Under the pieces are notes generated by a model. The model was not told the origin of the DNA. It did no database searches and saw only the letters and a list, made by a program, of their open reading frames with translations. Shown here in pieces: positions 28,244 through 38,519 of a DNA stretch of 38,850 nucleotides. Source of the stretch: Alphaproteobacteria bacterium. GTDB taxonomy: Bacteria; Pseudomonadota; Alphaproteobacteria; Micropepsales; Micropepsaceae. Where the stretch lies: contig JAGWZW010000028.1 in NCBI GenBank assembly GCA_018971835.1, forward strand, positions 1 to 38,850, read 5' to 3'. Made by a program: the position numbers and the translations under genes. Every line of letters starts with the position of its first letter. Position 1 is the stretch's first letter.

Positions 28244-28876
28244 TCAGGTTCCCGGCGCAGTGCCCGGCTTGTCGTAGAGGCCGCGGAAAGCATCGCCCAT
28301 GCCTTGCGCATCCAGCCAGGTTTTCAGTTTTTCAGGAGCGTAATCGTGCGTGAGCCACTCGCCCAGCGGGCGGCCTGCCGATTCGTGCTGGGCATAATCG
28401 GGAAACAGTTTCAGCCAGCGCTGGTGCGGCTTGGGCAGGTGCAGATAGGGCCAGCGGGCGAATTGCGCGCGTGCTTCGTCCATCGCGCCCCAGCCTTTGG
28501 TGTGCAGCAGATAAAGCGCGGCGGCGAAGCTGGTGCGGTCCTGCCCGCCGGAACATTTGAGCAGCAGCGGTTCGGGAGCGGCGTCGAAGGCCGCGATCAA
28601 CTCGGTCAGCATCTGCCGCGTCGGCAGCCGCTTGGACGATAGCATCGCGTCGAAATGGCGGACGCCGCGCCGTGCGCAGACCCGCTTCTCGTAACGCCAC
28701 CAGCGCCAGGTGGGATTGGGTCCGCGCAGATTGATGACGGCGGCGATGCGATGCTTTCCCAGGAACGGGCCCAGGAATCCGGCATAGGCTTGCGCGGCGC
28801 GCGCGGCCTTGCCCGGCACGACCCAGTGGAAATTGTAGAGAACGTCGCCCAGCGCACGCATGGCCGCTTCTAGCAT
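28244..28876 (-). CDS. Tyrosine/dual-specificity phosphatase-like protein
   Basis: A 210-residue protein with the CX5R phosphatase loop CSGGQDRTS (Cys108, Arg114) preceded by the strand LLLK, and an upstream VINLRGPNP segment typical of dual-specificity-like enzymes. The substrate may be a protein, a phosphoinositide or another phosphate ester. The open frame extends to 29245, but those residues lie opposite lpxR codons and look non-coding. Starts at 28876 or 28861 are both plausible. It is sandwiched tightly between lpxR and alkB. Confidence 0.85.
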   Translation of the reverse strand: MLEAAMRALGDVLYNFHWVVPGKAARAAQAYAGFLGPFLGKHRIAAVINLRGPNPTWRWWRYEKRVCARRGVRHFDAMLSSKRLPTRQMLTELIAAFDAAPEPLLLKCSGGQDRTSFAAALYLLHTKGWGAMDEARAQFARWPYLHLPKPHQRWLKLFPDYAQHESAGRPLGEWLTHDYAPEKLKTWLDAQGMGDAFRGLYDKPGTAPGT

Positions 28877-28889
28877 GCTTCCAGCAAAG

Positions 28890-29903
28890 TCAGAATCGAA
28901 AGGACACGCTGACGGCGCCGAATTGATCGATGCCCGGCTGGGCGTGGTATTCCTTGGTGCGGAACACATGGGTGAAGGCGATGCGCATCCGCGCCAGGCT
29001 GATCGCGGCGCCCACCTGCAGATCACCCACCAGCGGCAGCTTGTCGGTGTGGCGGCTCGATTGAAACGTATTGCCGTCGAGGAACAGGTTGTGCCCGACC
29101 GCGCGCCCATCCACTCCGGCGAACAGATACCAGCCGAAGCCGCTCGTCGGTTCGTAGAAATCGGAACCCGGCAGGCTCGGTTCGATGCGCAGGGGGCCGT
29201 AATCGTCCGGCAGATCGTAGCCCAGCCGCAGCATGGCGCCGGCATTCACATAGTCATAGACGTTGCCGACGGCACCGCCGATGTGCGGATCGATGTCGAA
29301 GGAAAAGCCCAGCAGCTTGCCGGAGACGTAGGACCGCCAGCTCCGCTCGTAGATCAGCGCCAGGCCGGGTTCGTTGCCGAGCTGGGTGTTCCAGCCTTGC
29401 GGTGCGTTCGCGTGAACGAGGCGGTGGACGAATTTCTGCGTTTCCTCGGCATAGGAATCCGGGCCCACCACGCCGAGCTGAAGCTGCAATTGGTCGAGCC
29501 GTCTGTCATTCTCCGCTGTCAAGCCCAGTGCGCCGTAAAGAAAGCCGGCATAGGGCCGCGCGTCGGGCGGCGGGTCGGCGATCAAAATGTCCTTGGGCGT
29601 GAACATGTCCTGACCGAGCGAATAGCTGGTGCGCACTTCGCCGTGCTGAAGAAAGAACGGCAGCAGCCGCGCGGCGCGCAGCGCCCAGTCCGGCGTGTCG
29701 GCCGGCGCGGTGGTATAGGCGGCCATTACGCCGTTGGTGTAATCGCGATCGGTGTTGAAAAAGAGATCGTTTTCGAACAGCAACGTGAGGGTGCCGTGGC
29801 TGTCCTCATCCGCCATCTGTTCGGCAGCCTGCGCGCCGGAAACCGCGCACAGCGTGGCGCACAGAACCGTCAGGACAAGGAAACATCGCGCCCCGGATCG
29901 CAT
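28890..29903 (-). CDS. Lipid A 3'-deacylase LpxR family protein
   Basis: A 337-residue outer membrane barrel with a signal peptide (start MRSGARCFLVLTVL, cleavage near GAQA-AEQ). The LpxR signature FENDLFFNTDRDYTNG holds the Asn/Asp and Thr active-site positions, and a His-containing helix KFVHRLVHANAPQGWNTQLGNEP is present. It ends VSVSFRF with the C-terminal Phe used for barrel assembly. LpxR removes the 3'-acyloxyacyl group from lipid A. An upstream TTG at 29924 is possible, but the ATG at 29903 gives the normal signal peptide. Confidence 0.9.
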   Translation of the reverse strand: MRSGARCFLVLTVLCATLCAVSGAQAAEQMADEDSHGTLTLLFENDLFFNTDRDYTNGVMAAYTTAPADTPDWALRAARLLPFFLQHGEVRTSYSLGQDMFTPKDILIADPPPDARPYAGFLYGALGLTAENDRRLDQLQLQLGVVGPDSYAEETQKFVHRLVHANAPQGWNTQLGNEPGLALIYERSWRSYVSGKLLGFSFDIDPHIGGAVGNVYDYVNAGAMLRLGYDLPDDYGPLRIEPSLPGSDFYEPTSGFGWYLFAGVDGRAVGHNLFLDGNTFQSSRHTDKLPLVGDLQVGAAISLARMRIAFTHVFRTKEYHAQPGIDQFGAVSVSFRF

Positions 29904-29934
29904 CGTCCGAGGTTGCCCGCACAATGTGCCGAAC

Positions 29935-30735
29935 TTATGACGCTGCGCCGGTGCGCATCTGAAAGAAGCGGATCACGCGCTCCTCGGCCAGCTTGGTCGG
30001 CGTACCGGGGCGGTCCTGCAGATTGACGGTGAGCACCGAATGGGCCTCGATCGGTCCGGGTTCGGAATCCTTGTCGTCGATCTCGATGGCTTCGAAGCGT
30101 TCGCCGAAGGCCCGGCGATAGGTGTCGAAGCGTTCGGGCGGCACCAACTTGTCGCCCTTGAAGCGCAGGCCGATCATGGTGAGGTCTTCACTGGTCAGCC
30201 GCTCCTTGACGCAGGCCACTTCTTCCGGCGAGGCGTCGATGGCGCCGCGCGATTTCTTCGACAGCGAAACCGGCATCGAGGGCTGGGAGAGCACCGGCGC
30301 CACCACTGCAGGCTCGGTCATCATCGCCAGCGCGAAGCCGCCGGTGAAGCACATGCCCACGGCGCCCACGCCCTTGCCGCCGCATTCGCTGTGCACCTGG
30401 CGCGCCAGCGCCCGCAGCCAGTCGACGATGGGGCTGGAGCGGCCGTCATGCCAGGCATTGAACTCGCGGCGAATGCAAAGGCCTTTGAACATCTCCGTCA
30501 GCGCGTAACCGCGGCTGACCGGCTTGCCCGCCACGCCGAACAGGCTGGGCAGGAACACCGTCATTCCCGCCGCCGCCACCCGGTCGGCAAAGCGGATGAC
30601 CAGCGGGTGCAGGCCCGGCATCTCGTGGATCACGATCACCGCCGGACCGGAACCCTTGCGGTAGACCTCGCGCGTCCAGCTTCCGTCATCGAACGCAAAG
30701 CGCGTGTAGCTGTTCAGGGCGTCGGAATAGTCCAT
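29935..30735 (-). CDS. Dienelactone hydrolase family protein
   Basis: A 266-residue alpha/beta hydrolase. The nucleophile is Cys129 in VGMCFTGGFALAM, the Asp is Asp195 in FKGDKLVPP, and the His is His232 in EAHSVLT; Glu37 of HEMPGL matches the family's activating Glu. The substrate is not known. GGGGGGA before the ATG at 30735 fixes the start, so the longer frame to 30894 is not used. It appears to lead a run with lpxR, the phosphatase and alkB. Confidence 0.9.
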   Translation of the reverse strand: MDYSDALNSYTRFAFDDGSWTREVYRKGSGPAVIVIHEMPGLHPLVIRFADRVAAAGMTVFLPSLFGVAGKPVSRGYALTEMFKGLCIRREFNAWHDGRSSPIVDWLRALARQVHSECGGKGVGAVGMCFTGGFALAMMTEPAVVAPVLSQPSMPVSLSKKSRGAIDASPEEVACVKERLTSEDLTMIGLRFKGDKLVPPERFDTYRRAFGERFEAIEIDDKDSEPGPIEAHSVLTVNLQDRPGTPTKLAEERVIRFFQMRTGAAS

Positions 30736-30817
30736 GATATCCCCCCTCGACCGGCCCTGCAGCTTGTCACGACTGCGGCCCGGATGTCTTGGCCCGGCCG
30801 GGGCCCGAATCGCGCGC

Positions 30818-30845
30818 TTGACCTGCCATCGCCCATCGGTATATT
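30818..30845 (+). promoter_or_regulatory. Sigma70-type promoter for rplU-rpmA
   Basis: TTGACC (30818-30823) and TATATT (30840-30845) are 16 bases apart, about 60 bases before the rplU start. It is the best promoter in the 170-base divergent gap. Confidence 0.65.
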
Positions 30846-30852
30846 GCGCGCC

Positions 30853-30880
30853 TTCCGGGCGGCACGGGCCGCGGCCGGAA
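30853..30880 (+). promoter_or_regulatory. Structured 5' leader of rplU
   Basis: TTCCGG (30853-30858) pairs with CCGGAA (30875-30880), and GCGGC (30859-30863) pairs with GCCGC (30868-30872) around an ACGG loop, with a two-base bulge. The hairpin lies in the leader between the promoter and rplU. It may act in ribosomal protein autoregulation; this is an inference. Confidence 0.4.
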
Positions 30881-30905
30881 TATAACGATTTCAAGGATTT
30901 AGGCC

Positions 30906-31217
30906 ATGTTCGCGGTCATCCGCACCGGCGGCAAGCAGTATAAGGTCGCCAAAGACGATGTGCTCGCAGTCGAGAGGCTCGATGGCGAGGCCGGCGCTGC
31001 CGTGATCTTCGGCGAGGTTCTGATGCTGGGCGGCGAGGCCGCGAAGACCGGCGCGCCGCTGGTTTCCGGCGCCTCGGTCACGGCCGAGATCGTCGAGCAG
31101 GGCAAGGGCGAGAAGGTTGTGGCCTTCAAGAAAAGGCGCCGCAAGAACACCCACCGCAAGCGCGGTCACCGCCAGTGCTTCACCAAGGTGAAGATCACAG
31201 AAATTCACGCGGGCTAA
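30906..31217 (+). CDS. rplU: 50S ribosomal protein L21
   Basis: A 103-residue protein starting [20 protein letters not shown], with the L21 C-terminal signature [15 protein letters not shown] and FTKVKITEI. It opens the rplU-rpmA-GNAT-obgE region; rpmA starts 11 bases after it. Confidence 0.97.
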   Translation: MFAVIRTGGKQYKVAKDDVLAVERLDGEAGAAVIFGEVLMLGGEAAKTGAPLVSGASVTAEIVEQGKGEKVVAFKKRRRKNTHRKRGHRQCFTKVKITEIHAG

Positions 31218-31228
31218 GGAACAGGACT

Positions 31229-31507
31229 ATGGCACACAAGAAAGCCGGCGGCTCCTCGCGCAACGGGCGCGACTCGAACCCCAAGATGCTGGGCGTGAAG
31301 AAGTTCGGCGGCCAGGCCATCGAAGCCGGGAACATCATCGTGCGCCAGCGCGGCACCCAGTTCCATCCCGGCGACAATGTCGGCATGGGCAAGGACCATA
31401 CGCTTTTCGCAACGGCCGATGGCCAGGTGGCGTTCAAGACCGGTTACAAGCGCCGCACCTTCGTATCCGTCATTCCGGCGACGGAAGCTCCGGCCAAGGC
31501 CGGCTAA
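31229..31507 (+). CDS. rpmA: 50S ribosomal protein L27
   Basis: A 92-residue protein with the L27 start [20 protein letters not shown] then [23 protein letters not shown] and [11 protein letters not shown]. The N-terminal tail reaches the peptidyl transferase centre in this family. The ATG at 31229 fits the family start; the frame upstream overlaps rplU. Two hairpins follow its stop. Confidence 0.97.
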   Translation: MAHKKAGGSSRNGRDSNPKMLGVKKFGGQAIEAGNIIVRQRGTQFHPGDNVGMGKDHTLFATADGQVAFKTGYKRRTFVSVIPATEAPAKAG

Positions 31508-31525
31508 ATCGGCGGCTCGAACCGA

Positions 31526-31544
31526 GGCCGCCCCCGAGGCGGCC
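31526..31544 (+). terminator. GC hairpin after rpmA
   Basis: GGCCGCC (31526-31532) and GGCGGCC (31538-31544) form a 7-bp stem with a 5-base loop. It has no T run but precedes a true terminator. Confidence 0.4.
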
Positions 31545-31554
31545 CATGAGGCGA

Positions 31555-31582
31555 GGGAGATGGTCCGCCATCTCCCTTTTTT
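31555..31582 (+). terminator. Intrinsic terminator after rpmA
   Basis: GGGAGATGG (31555-31563) and CCATCTCCC (31568-31576) form a perfect 9-bp stem with a TCCG loop, followed by six Ts. It ends the rplU-rpmA transcript before the acetyltransferase gene. Confidence 0.88.
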
Positions 31583-31606
31583 CTTCCCTTGCGGGAGGAA
31601 TGTGCC

Positions 31607-34365
<2,759 letters not shown>

Positions 34366-34369
<4 letters not shown>

Positions 34370-35631
34370 GCGGGAGTCTGGCCGAAGACATGCAGGCGAT
34401 CGGCCGGGCCGCGCGGGAAGCGGCCACCGTCCTGCGTTCGGCCAGCGCCGCGACGCGCAATCGCGCGCTGGTCAAGGCGGCACGCGCCATCCGCGCCAAT
34501 GCTCGCAAGATTCTCTCCGCCAATACGCAGGACATGGCCGCCGCACGCGCCGTCGGCCTGTCGCCCGCCATGCTGGACCGGCTGGAACTGAACGAGGCAC
34601 GTATCGCTGCGATGGCCAAGAGCGTGGAGGACGTGGCCAATCTCGCCGATCCGGTAGGCCGGGAACTGGCGCGCTGGACGCGGCCTAACGGCCTGGATAT
34701 CGCGCGCGTGGCCACACCCATTGGCGTCATCGGCATCATCTACGAAAGCCGCCCCAATGTGACGGCGGATGCCGGCGCGCTGTGCCTCAAATCCGCCAAT
34801 GCGGCGATCCTGCGCGGCGGCAAGGAATCGATGCACTCCTCGCGCGCCATCCACGCCGCCATGCGCGAGGGCTTGCAGGCCGTCGGGCTGCCGGACAGCG
34901 CGATCCAGTTGGTGCCGACCACGGACCGCGCCGCCGTGAGCCTGATGCTCGAAGGTTTGGGCGGCGCCATCGATCTCATCATCCCGCGTGGCGGCAAGGG
35001 GCTGACCGGCCGCGTGATGAAGGAGGCGCGCGTGCCGGTGCTGGCGCATCTGGAAGGCATCGTGCATGTCTACGTGCATGAGAAGGCCGATCCGCAGAAG
35101 GCGCGCGCCATCGTGCTCAATGCCAAGATGCGGCGCACCGGCATCTGCGGTGCGGCCGAGACGCTGCTGATCGATCGTTCGGTCCTGCCCACGCTGGGCA
35201 AGGCGATTCTCGAAGATCTGGCGAAAGCCGGCTGTGCTATCCGTGGCGACCGGGAGGTGTGCGCCGAATTTGCCGCCGCCACGCCGGCCAGCGAAGAGGA
35301 CTGGCGCACCGAATATCTCGACGCCGTTATCGCCGTGAGGACGGTGGATGGCGTGGAGGACGCCATCCGCCATATCGAAACCTACGGCTCGCACCACACC
35401 GAAGCCATTGTTACGGAAGATGCCGAAACCGCGGCGCGGTTCCTCAATGCGCTCGATTCGGCAATCGTGATGTGGAATGCCTCCACGCAATTCGCCGATG
35501 GCGGCGAGTTCGGCATGGGGGCGGAGATCGGCATCGGCACCGGCAAGCTGCATGCGCGTGGGCCGGTGGGCGTGGAACAGCTCACGGCGTTCAAATACGT
35601 GGTGCGCGGCAATGGGCAGGTCCGTGCTTAG
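34366..35631 (+). CDS. proA: Gamma-glutamyl phosphate reductase
   Basis: ProA reduces glutamyl 5-phosphate to the semialdehyde with NADPH, the second step of proline synthesis. The 421-residue protein has the catalytic Cys261 in [13 protein letters not shown], the NADPH-binding [14 protein letters not shown], and the C-terminal [17 protein letters not shown]. It follows proB directly with a four-base overlap and precedes nadD with a 20-base overlap. Confidence 0.97.
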
Positions 35632-36268
35632 GCGCAAGCCCTTCATCGCGCCGCCGGGGCCGGTCGCGCCGGGCCTCACCATCGGCCTGTTGGGCGGCTC
35701 GTTCAATCCGGCGCATGAAGGCCATTGCCACGTCTCTGCCGTGGCGCTGAAGCGGCTCGGCCTCGATTACGTGTGGTGGATGGTGGCGCCGCAAAATCCC
35801 TTGAAGCCGGCGATGGGCATGGCGCCGCTGGATAACCGGCTGCGTTTCGCCCGCGCGCACGCCCGCCATCCGCGCCTGGTTATCATGGATATCGAGCGGG
35901 ACATTGGCACGCGCTATACCATCGATACGCTCAAGGCGCTGCAGCGGCGCTTTCCGCAGGTGCATTTCGTCTGGCTGATGGGCAGCGACAATCTGGCGAG
36001 TCTGCATCGCTGGCGGCGCTGGCAGGATATCGTGCGGCTCATCCCCATCGCTGTGGTGATGCGGCCGGGCACGGTGATGGCGCCGCTCAAGGCCAAGGCC
36101 GCCGAGCGGTTTGCGCGCGCCCGGGTCTATGCGGCGGGCGGATTTGCCCGCCGTGCGCCGCCGGCCCTGATTGTGCTCGACGGGCCGCGCAACCGGCAAA
36201 GTGCCACGGCCATCCGCGCCGCGGCCACCAAGAGCCGGGACTTGGTTGCCGCCGTGCCGACATGCTAG
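35612..36268 (+). CDS. nadD: Nicotinate-nucleotide adenylyltransferase
   Basis: NadD makes deamido-NAD from nicotinate mononucleotide and ATP. The nucleotidyl transferase motif [11 protein letters not shown] (about residues 28-38) is present, with [16 protein letters not shown] and, near the end, SATAIRA in place of the usual S-S-T-x-I-R. Length (218 aa) is normal. The ATG at 35612 overlaps proA; a GTG at 35624 is an alternative. It fits the conserved proA-nadD-rsfS-rlmH order. Confidence 0.95.
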   Translation: MGRSVLRRKPFIAPPGPVAPGLTIGLLGGSFNPAHEGHCHVSAVALKRLGLDYVWWMVAPQNPLKPAMGMAPLDNRLRFARAHARHPRLVIMDIERDIGTRYTIDTLKALQRRFPQVHFVWLMGSDNLASLHRWRRWQDIVRLIPIAVVMRPGTVMAPLKAKAAERFARARVYAAGGFARRAPPALIVLDGPRNRQSATAIRAAATKSRDLVAAVPTC

Positions 36269-36290
36269 AGTGCAGGCGCAATCACGGAGC

Positions 36291-36914
36291 GTGGGCGACG
36301 TCCAGAAGGCCGAACAGGATGAAATTTCCCGCCGCTCGCGTTTCCTCGGCAATGTGAGTGGAGAACCGATCCTGACACGCAAGACCAGCGGCGCCGCCAA
36401 GGCGCCCAAGCCCGCCGCCAAGAAGCCGTCCGCAACCAAGCCTGTCGCAAAGCAGCCTGTCGCAAAGCAGCCTGTCGCAAAGAAAGCCGTTGCGAAGAAG
36501 GCGCCGGCCAAACCGAAAGCTGCAAAGCCCAAAGCCGTCGCCCAGAAAAGAAAGCTCGCGCCTCAGCCGGCCGCTGAGCCCACGTTGCGCGAGCGCATCC
36601 TCAAATCGCTGGATGACGACAAGGCCGAGGATATTGTGACTATCGATCTGGCCGGCCGTTCCTCTTTGACCGACGCGCTGGTCATCGCCTCGGGCCGGTC
36701 GTCGCGCCATGTGGCCTCGATTGCCGAGCATTTGGCGCGCAAGCTGAAGGAAGCGGGCTACGGCACCCGGCCGGTCGACGGGCTGGCGCAGGGCGATTGG
36801 GTGCTGGTCGATGCCGGCGACGTGATTGTGCATATCTTCCGGCCGGAAGTGCGCCAGTATTATGATCTCGAAGGCATGTGGAGCGTACCGGAGCCGGAAC
36901 GCGCCGCCGTTTGA
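36291..36914 (+). CDS. rsfS: Ribosomal silencing factor RsfS with lysine-rich N-terminal extension
   Basis: RsfS binds L14 and blocks joining of the ribosomal subunits. The last 115 residues are the canonical domain (LRERILKSLDDDKAEDIVTIDLAG, SLTDALVIASGRSSRHV, GDWVLVDAGDVIVHIF, YYDLEGMW). In front lies a Lys/Ala/Pro tract of about 58 residues with some 18 lysines, built partly from a 15-base repeat. The start is unclear: no good ribosome binding site is seen, and GTGs at 36270, 36291 and 36354 are all in frame; 36270 is one base after the nadD stop. Confidence 0.88.
   Translation: MGDVQKAEQDEISRRSRFLGNVSGEPILTRKTSGAAKAPKPAAKKPSATKPVAKQPVAKQPVAKKAVAKKAPAKPKAAKPKAVAQKRKLAPQPAAEPTLRERILKSLDDDKAEDIVTIDLAGRSSLTDALVIASGRSSRHVASIAEHLARKLKEAGYGTRPVDGLAQGDWVLVDAGDVIVHIFRPEVRQYYDLEGMWSVPEPERAAV
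36441..36500 (+). repeat. 15-bp tandem repeat in rsfS
   Basis: The unit CCTGTCGCAAAGCAG occurs at 36441-36455 and 36456-36470, then with small changes at 36471-36485 and more at 36486-36500. It encodes PVAKQ-type units, so length changes would stay in frame. Confidence 0.8.
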
Positions 36915-36936
36915 ACCGCTGTCAGGACATTGCGCC

Positions 36937-37419
36937 ATGCGCCTTCTCATTATTGCCGTGGGCAATGCGCGTGGCAGCCATGAGGGCGCGCTCGGCGAAG
37001 ATTTCACCGGCCGCGCCCGCGCGATGGGAAAGCAACTCGGTTTTTCCGCGGTGAGCGTGGAAGAAGTGGCGGTTTCCAAATTGCGCGAAGCCCGTGCCCG
37101 CATTGCCGAGGAAGGCGAGCGGCTGGCCCGCCGCATTCCCGAAGGCGCGCATGTCATCCTGCTCGATGCCAGGGGCAAGGGCATGACCAGCGAGGCCTTT
37201 GCCGAGATGCTGGCGGCCATGCGCGATGCCGGCGCGCGCGACCTGGTGTTCGTGATCGGCGGCCCGGACGGGCTCGATCTCGGCCCCAGCATCAAGGCGG
37301 GCAGGAGCCTCGCCTTCGGACCGCAGACCTGGCCGCACATGCTGGTGCGGGCCATGCTCAGCGAGCAGATTTACCGGGCCTTCACCATCCTGGCCGGCCA
37401 TCCCTATCACCGTGCCTGA
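36937..37419 (+). CDS. rlmH: 23S rRNA (pseudouridine1915-N3)-methyltransferase RlmH
   Basis: A 160-residue SPOUT methyltransferase. It has LLDARGKGMTSEAFAE, FVIGGPDGL and the C-terminal MLSEQIYRAFTILAGHPYHR, the family signature. RlmH methylates pseudouridine 1915 in helix 69 of 23S rRNA. The ATG at 36937 starts 22 bases after the rsfS stop; the longer frame overlaps rsfS. Confidence 0.97.
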   Translation: MRLLIIAVGNARGSHEGALGEDFTGRARAMGKQLGFSAVSVEEVAVSKLREARARIAEEGERLARRIPEGAHVILLDARGKGMTSEAFAEMLAAMRDAGARDLVFVIGGPDGLDLGPSIKAGRSLAFGPQTWPHMLVRAMLSEQIYRAFTILAGHPYHRA

Positions 37420-37424
37420 GGCTT

Positions 37425-37443
37425 TCAACCCGATCTTAACCAT
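37425..37443 (+). promoter_or_regulatory. CtrA-like site upstream of fliX
   Basis: TCAA-N7-TTAAC (37425-37440) matches the full CtrA consensus TTAA-N7-TTAAC with one mismatch, and TTAACCAT (37436-37443) is an exact half-site. It is 29 bases before the fliX start. In Caulobacter fliX is a CtrA-dependent class II flagellar gene, which supports the reading. Confidence 0.6.
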
Positions 37444-37472
37444 GAGGCGCGAGTGTAGGGCGTCGTACGTGG

Positions 37473-37919
37473 ATGAGCATCGGACTCATGGACATCAACG
37501 GTACCAGGCGGGTCGATTCGGCGAATGTCAGGCGGGCGGGCAAACCGGCTGCCTCCGGCAGCGGCAGCACCTTCACGGTTTCGGCCGGCGATGCGCCGCG
37601 CGCGCAAAGCGTCACGGGCCCCGGCCCCATCGCGGCACTGGATTCCCTGCTGGCGCTGCAAGGCGTGGACGATTCCACGTCGGGCCGCTCCAAGGGGCTG
37701 GCCCGCGGCAACCAGCTTCTGGATATGCTGGACGAGGTCCGCGACGGGCTGCTGGGCGGCGGGGTTCCGCGGGCCACACTGAACCGGCTGGCTAACGCCG
37801 TCGGACAGCGCCAGGACCATTTTGCCGATCCCAGGCTGCAAAGCGTGCTGGACGAGATCGAACTGAGGGCTCATGTGGAACTGGCCAAGCTTGAGTACGC
37901 CGACCGGGCGGCAGCTTAA
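37473..37919 (+). CDS. fliX: Flagellar assembly regulator FliX
   Basis: A 148-residue protein with the FliX pattern: an unstructured N-terminus, DSLLALQGVDD, RGNQLLDMLDEVRDGLLGG, and the C-terminal DPRLQSVLDEIELRAHVELAKLE. In Caulobacter FliX works with FlbD to link flagellum assembly to sigma54-dependent late genes. A second ATG is at 37488. flgH lies nearby on the opposite strand, consistent with a flagellar cluster beginning here. Confidence 0.9.
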   Translation: MSIGLMDINGTRRVDSANVRRAGKPAASGSGSTFTVSAGDAPRAQSVTGPGPIAALDSLLALQGVDDSTSGRSKGLARGNQLLDMLDEVRDGLLGGGVPRATLNRLANAVGQRQDHFADPRLQSVLDEIELRAHVELAKLEYADRAAA

Positions 37920-37969
37920 CTCTTTGGCATAAAAGAAGTTTCCAAGCCGCCTCTGTCATCGTTTTCTGA

Positions 37970-37998
37970 TTGAAGCGAGCAGTACGCCCCTGTATAAC
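37970..37998 (+). promoter_or_regulatory. Sigma70-type promoter for dksA
   Basis: TTGAAG (37970-37975) and TATAAC (37993-37998) are exactly 17 bases apart, 44 bases before the dksA ATG. Confidence 0.7.
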
Positions 37999-38041
37999 CG
38001 CGCCTCTCGGAGACGACCGGCTTTAAGTCTGGGGATTGTCT

Positions 38042-38458
38042 ATGGGTACTGAACTTCCGCCCGGTTACAAGCCGTCGGAACGCGAGCCCTTCATGAACGA
38101 AAGACAGCGGGAATATTTCCGCCGTCGACTCTCGACTTGGAAGGACGAGATCCTCCGCGAAAGCCGAGAAACCATCCAGAACCTGCAGACCGAAACCACG
38201 CCGAACGCCGACCTGGCCGATCGTGCCGCGACCGAATCAGAGCGCCAGCTCGAACTGAGAACCCGCGACCGCCAGCGCAAGCTGATCGCCAAGATCGACG
38301 CGGCGCTGCGCCGGATCGAAGATGGTTCCTACGGCTTCTGTGAGGAAACCGGCGAACCCATCTCGCTCAAGCGGCTGGATGCCCGGCCGATTGCCACGCT
38401 TTCCATCGAGGCGCAGGAGCGCCACGAGCGCCGCGAACGCGTCTATCGGGACGACTGA
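38042..38458 (+). CDS. dksA: DksA, RNA polymerase-binding transcription factor
   Basis: DksA enters the secondary channel of RNA polymerase and works with ppGpp. The 138-residue protein has the coiled coil with the tip motif DLADRA (Asp57, Asp60). The globular part keeps one cysteine (Cys100 in YGFCEETGEPI), lacking the other zinc ligands of the E. coli protein, as is common in alphaproteobacteria. It ends EAQERHERRERVY. GGGGA six bases before the ATG at 38042 sets the start; a TTG at 38036 is in frame. Confidence 0.95.
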   Translation: MGTELPPGYKPSEREPFMNERQREYFRRRLSTWKDEILRESRETIQNLQTETTPNADLADRAATESERQLELRTRDRQRKLIAKIDAALRRIEDGSYGFCEETGEPISLKRLDARPIATLSIEAQERHERRERVYRDD

Positions 38459-38466
38459 AAAAGCAA

Positions 38467-38496
38467 ATAGCGAACGGGGCATTGCCTGTTCGCTAT
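38467..38496. terminator. Hairpin between dksA and flgH, terminator
   Basis: ATAGCGAAC (38467-38475) and GTTCGCTAT (38488-38496) form a perfect 9-bp stem that can extend by about three pairs into the loop. On the minus strand it is followed by TTTGCTTTTTC, so it should end the flgH transcript; on the plus strand the T run is missing. Confidence 0.7.
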
Positions 38497-38519
38497 CCAC
38501 GATCTGCCAAATTCTCACA

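Noticed and set aside
36441..36500. CRISPR-like array
   Set aside because: The repeats are 15 bases, directly adjacent without spacers, and coding.
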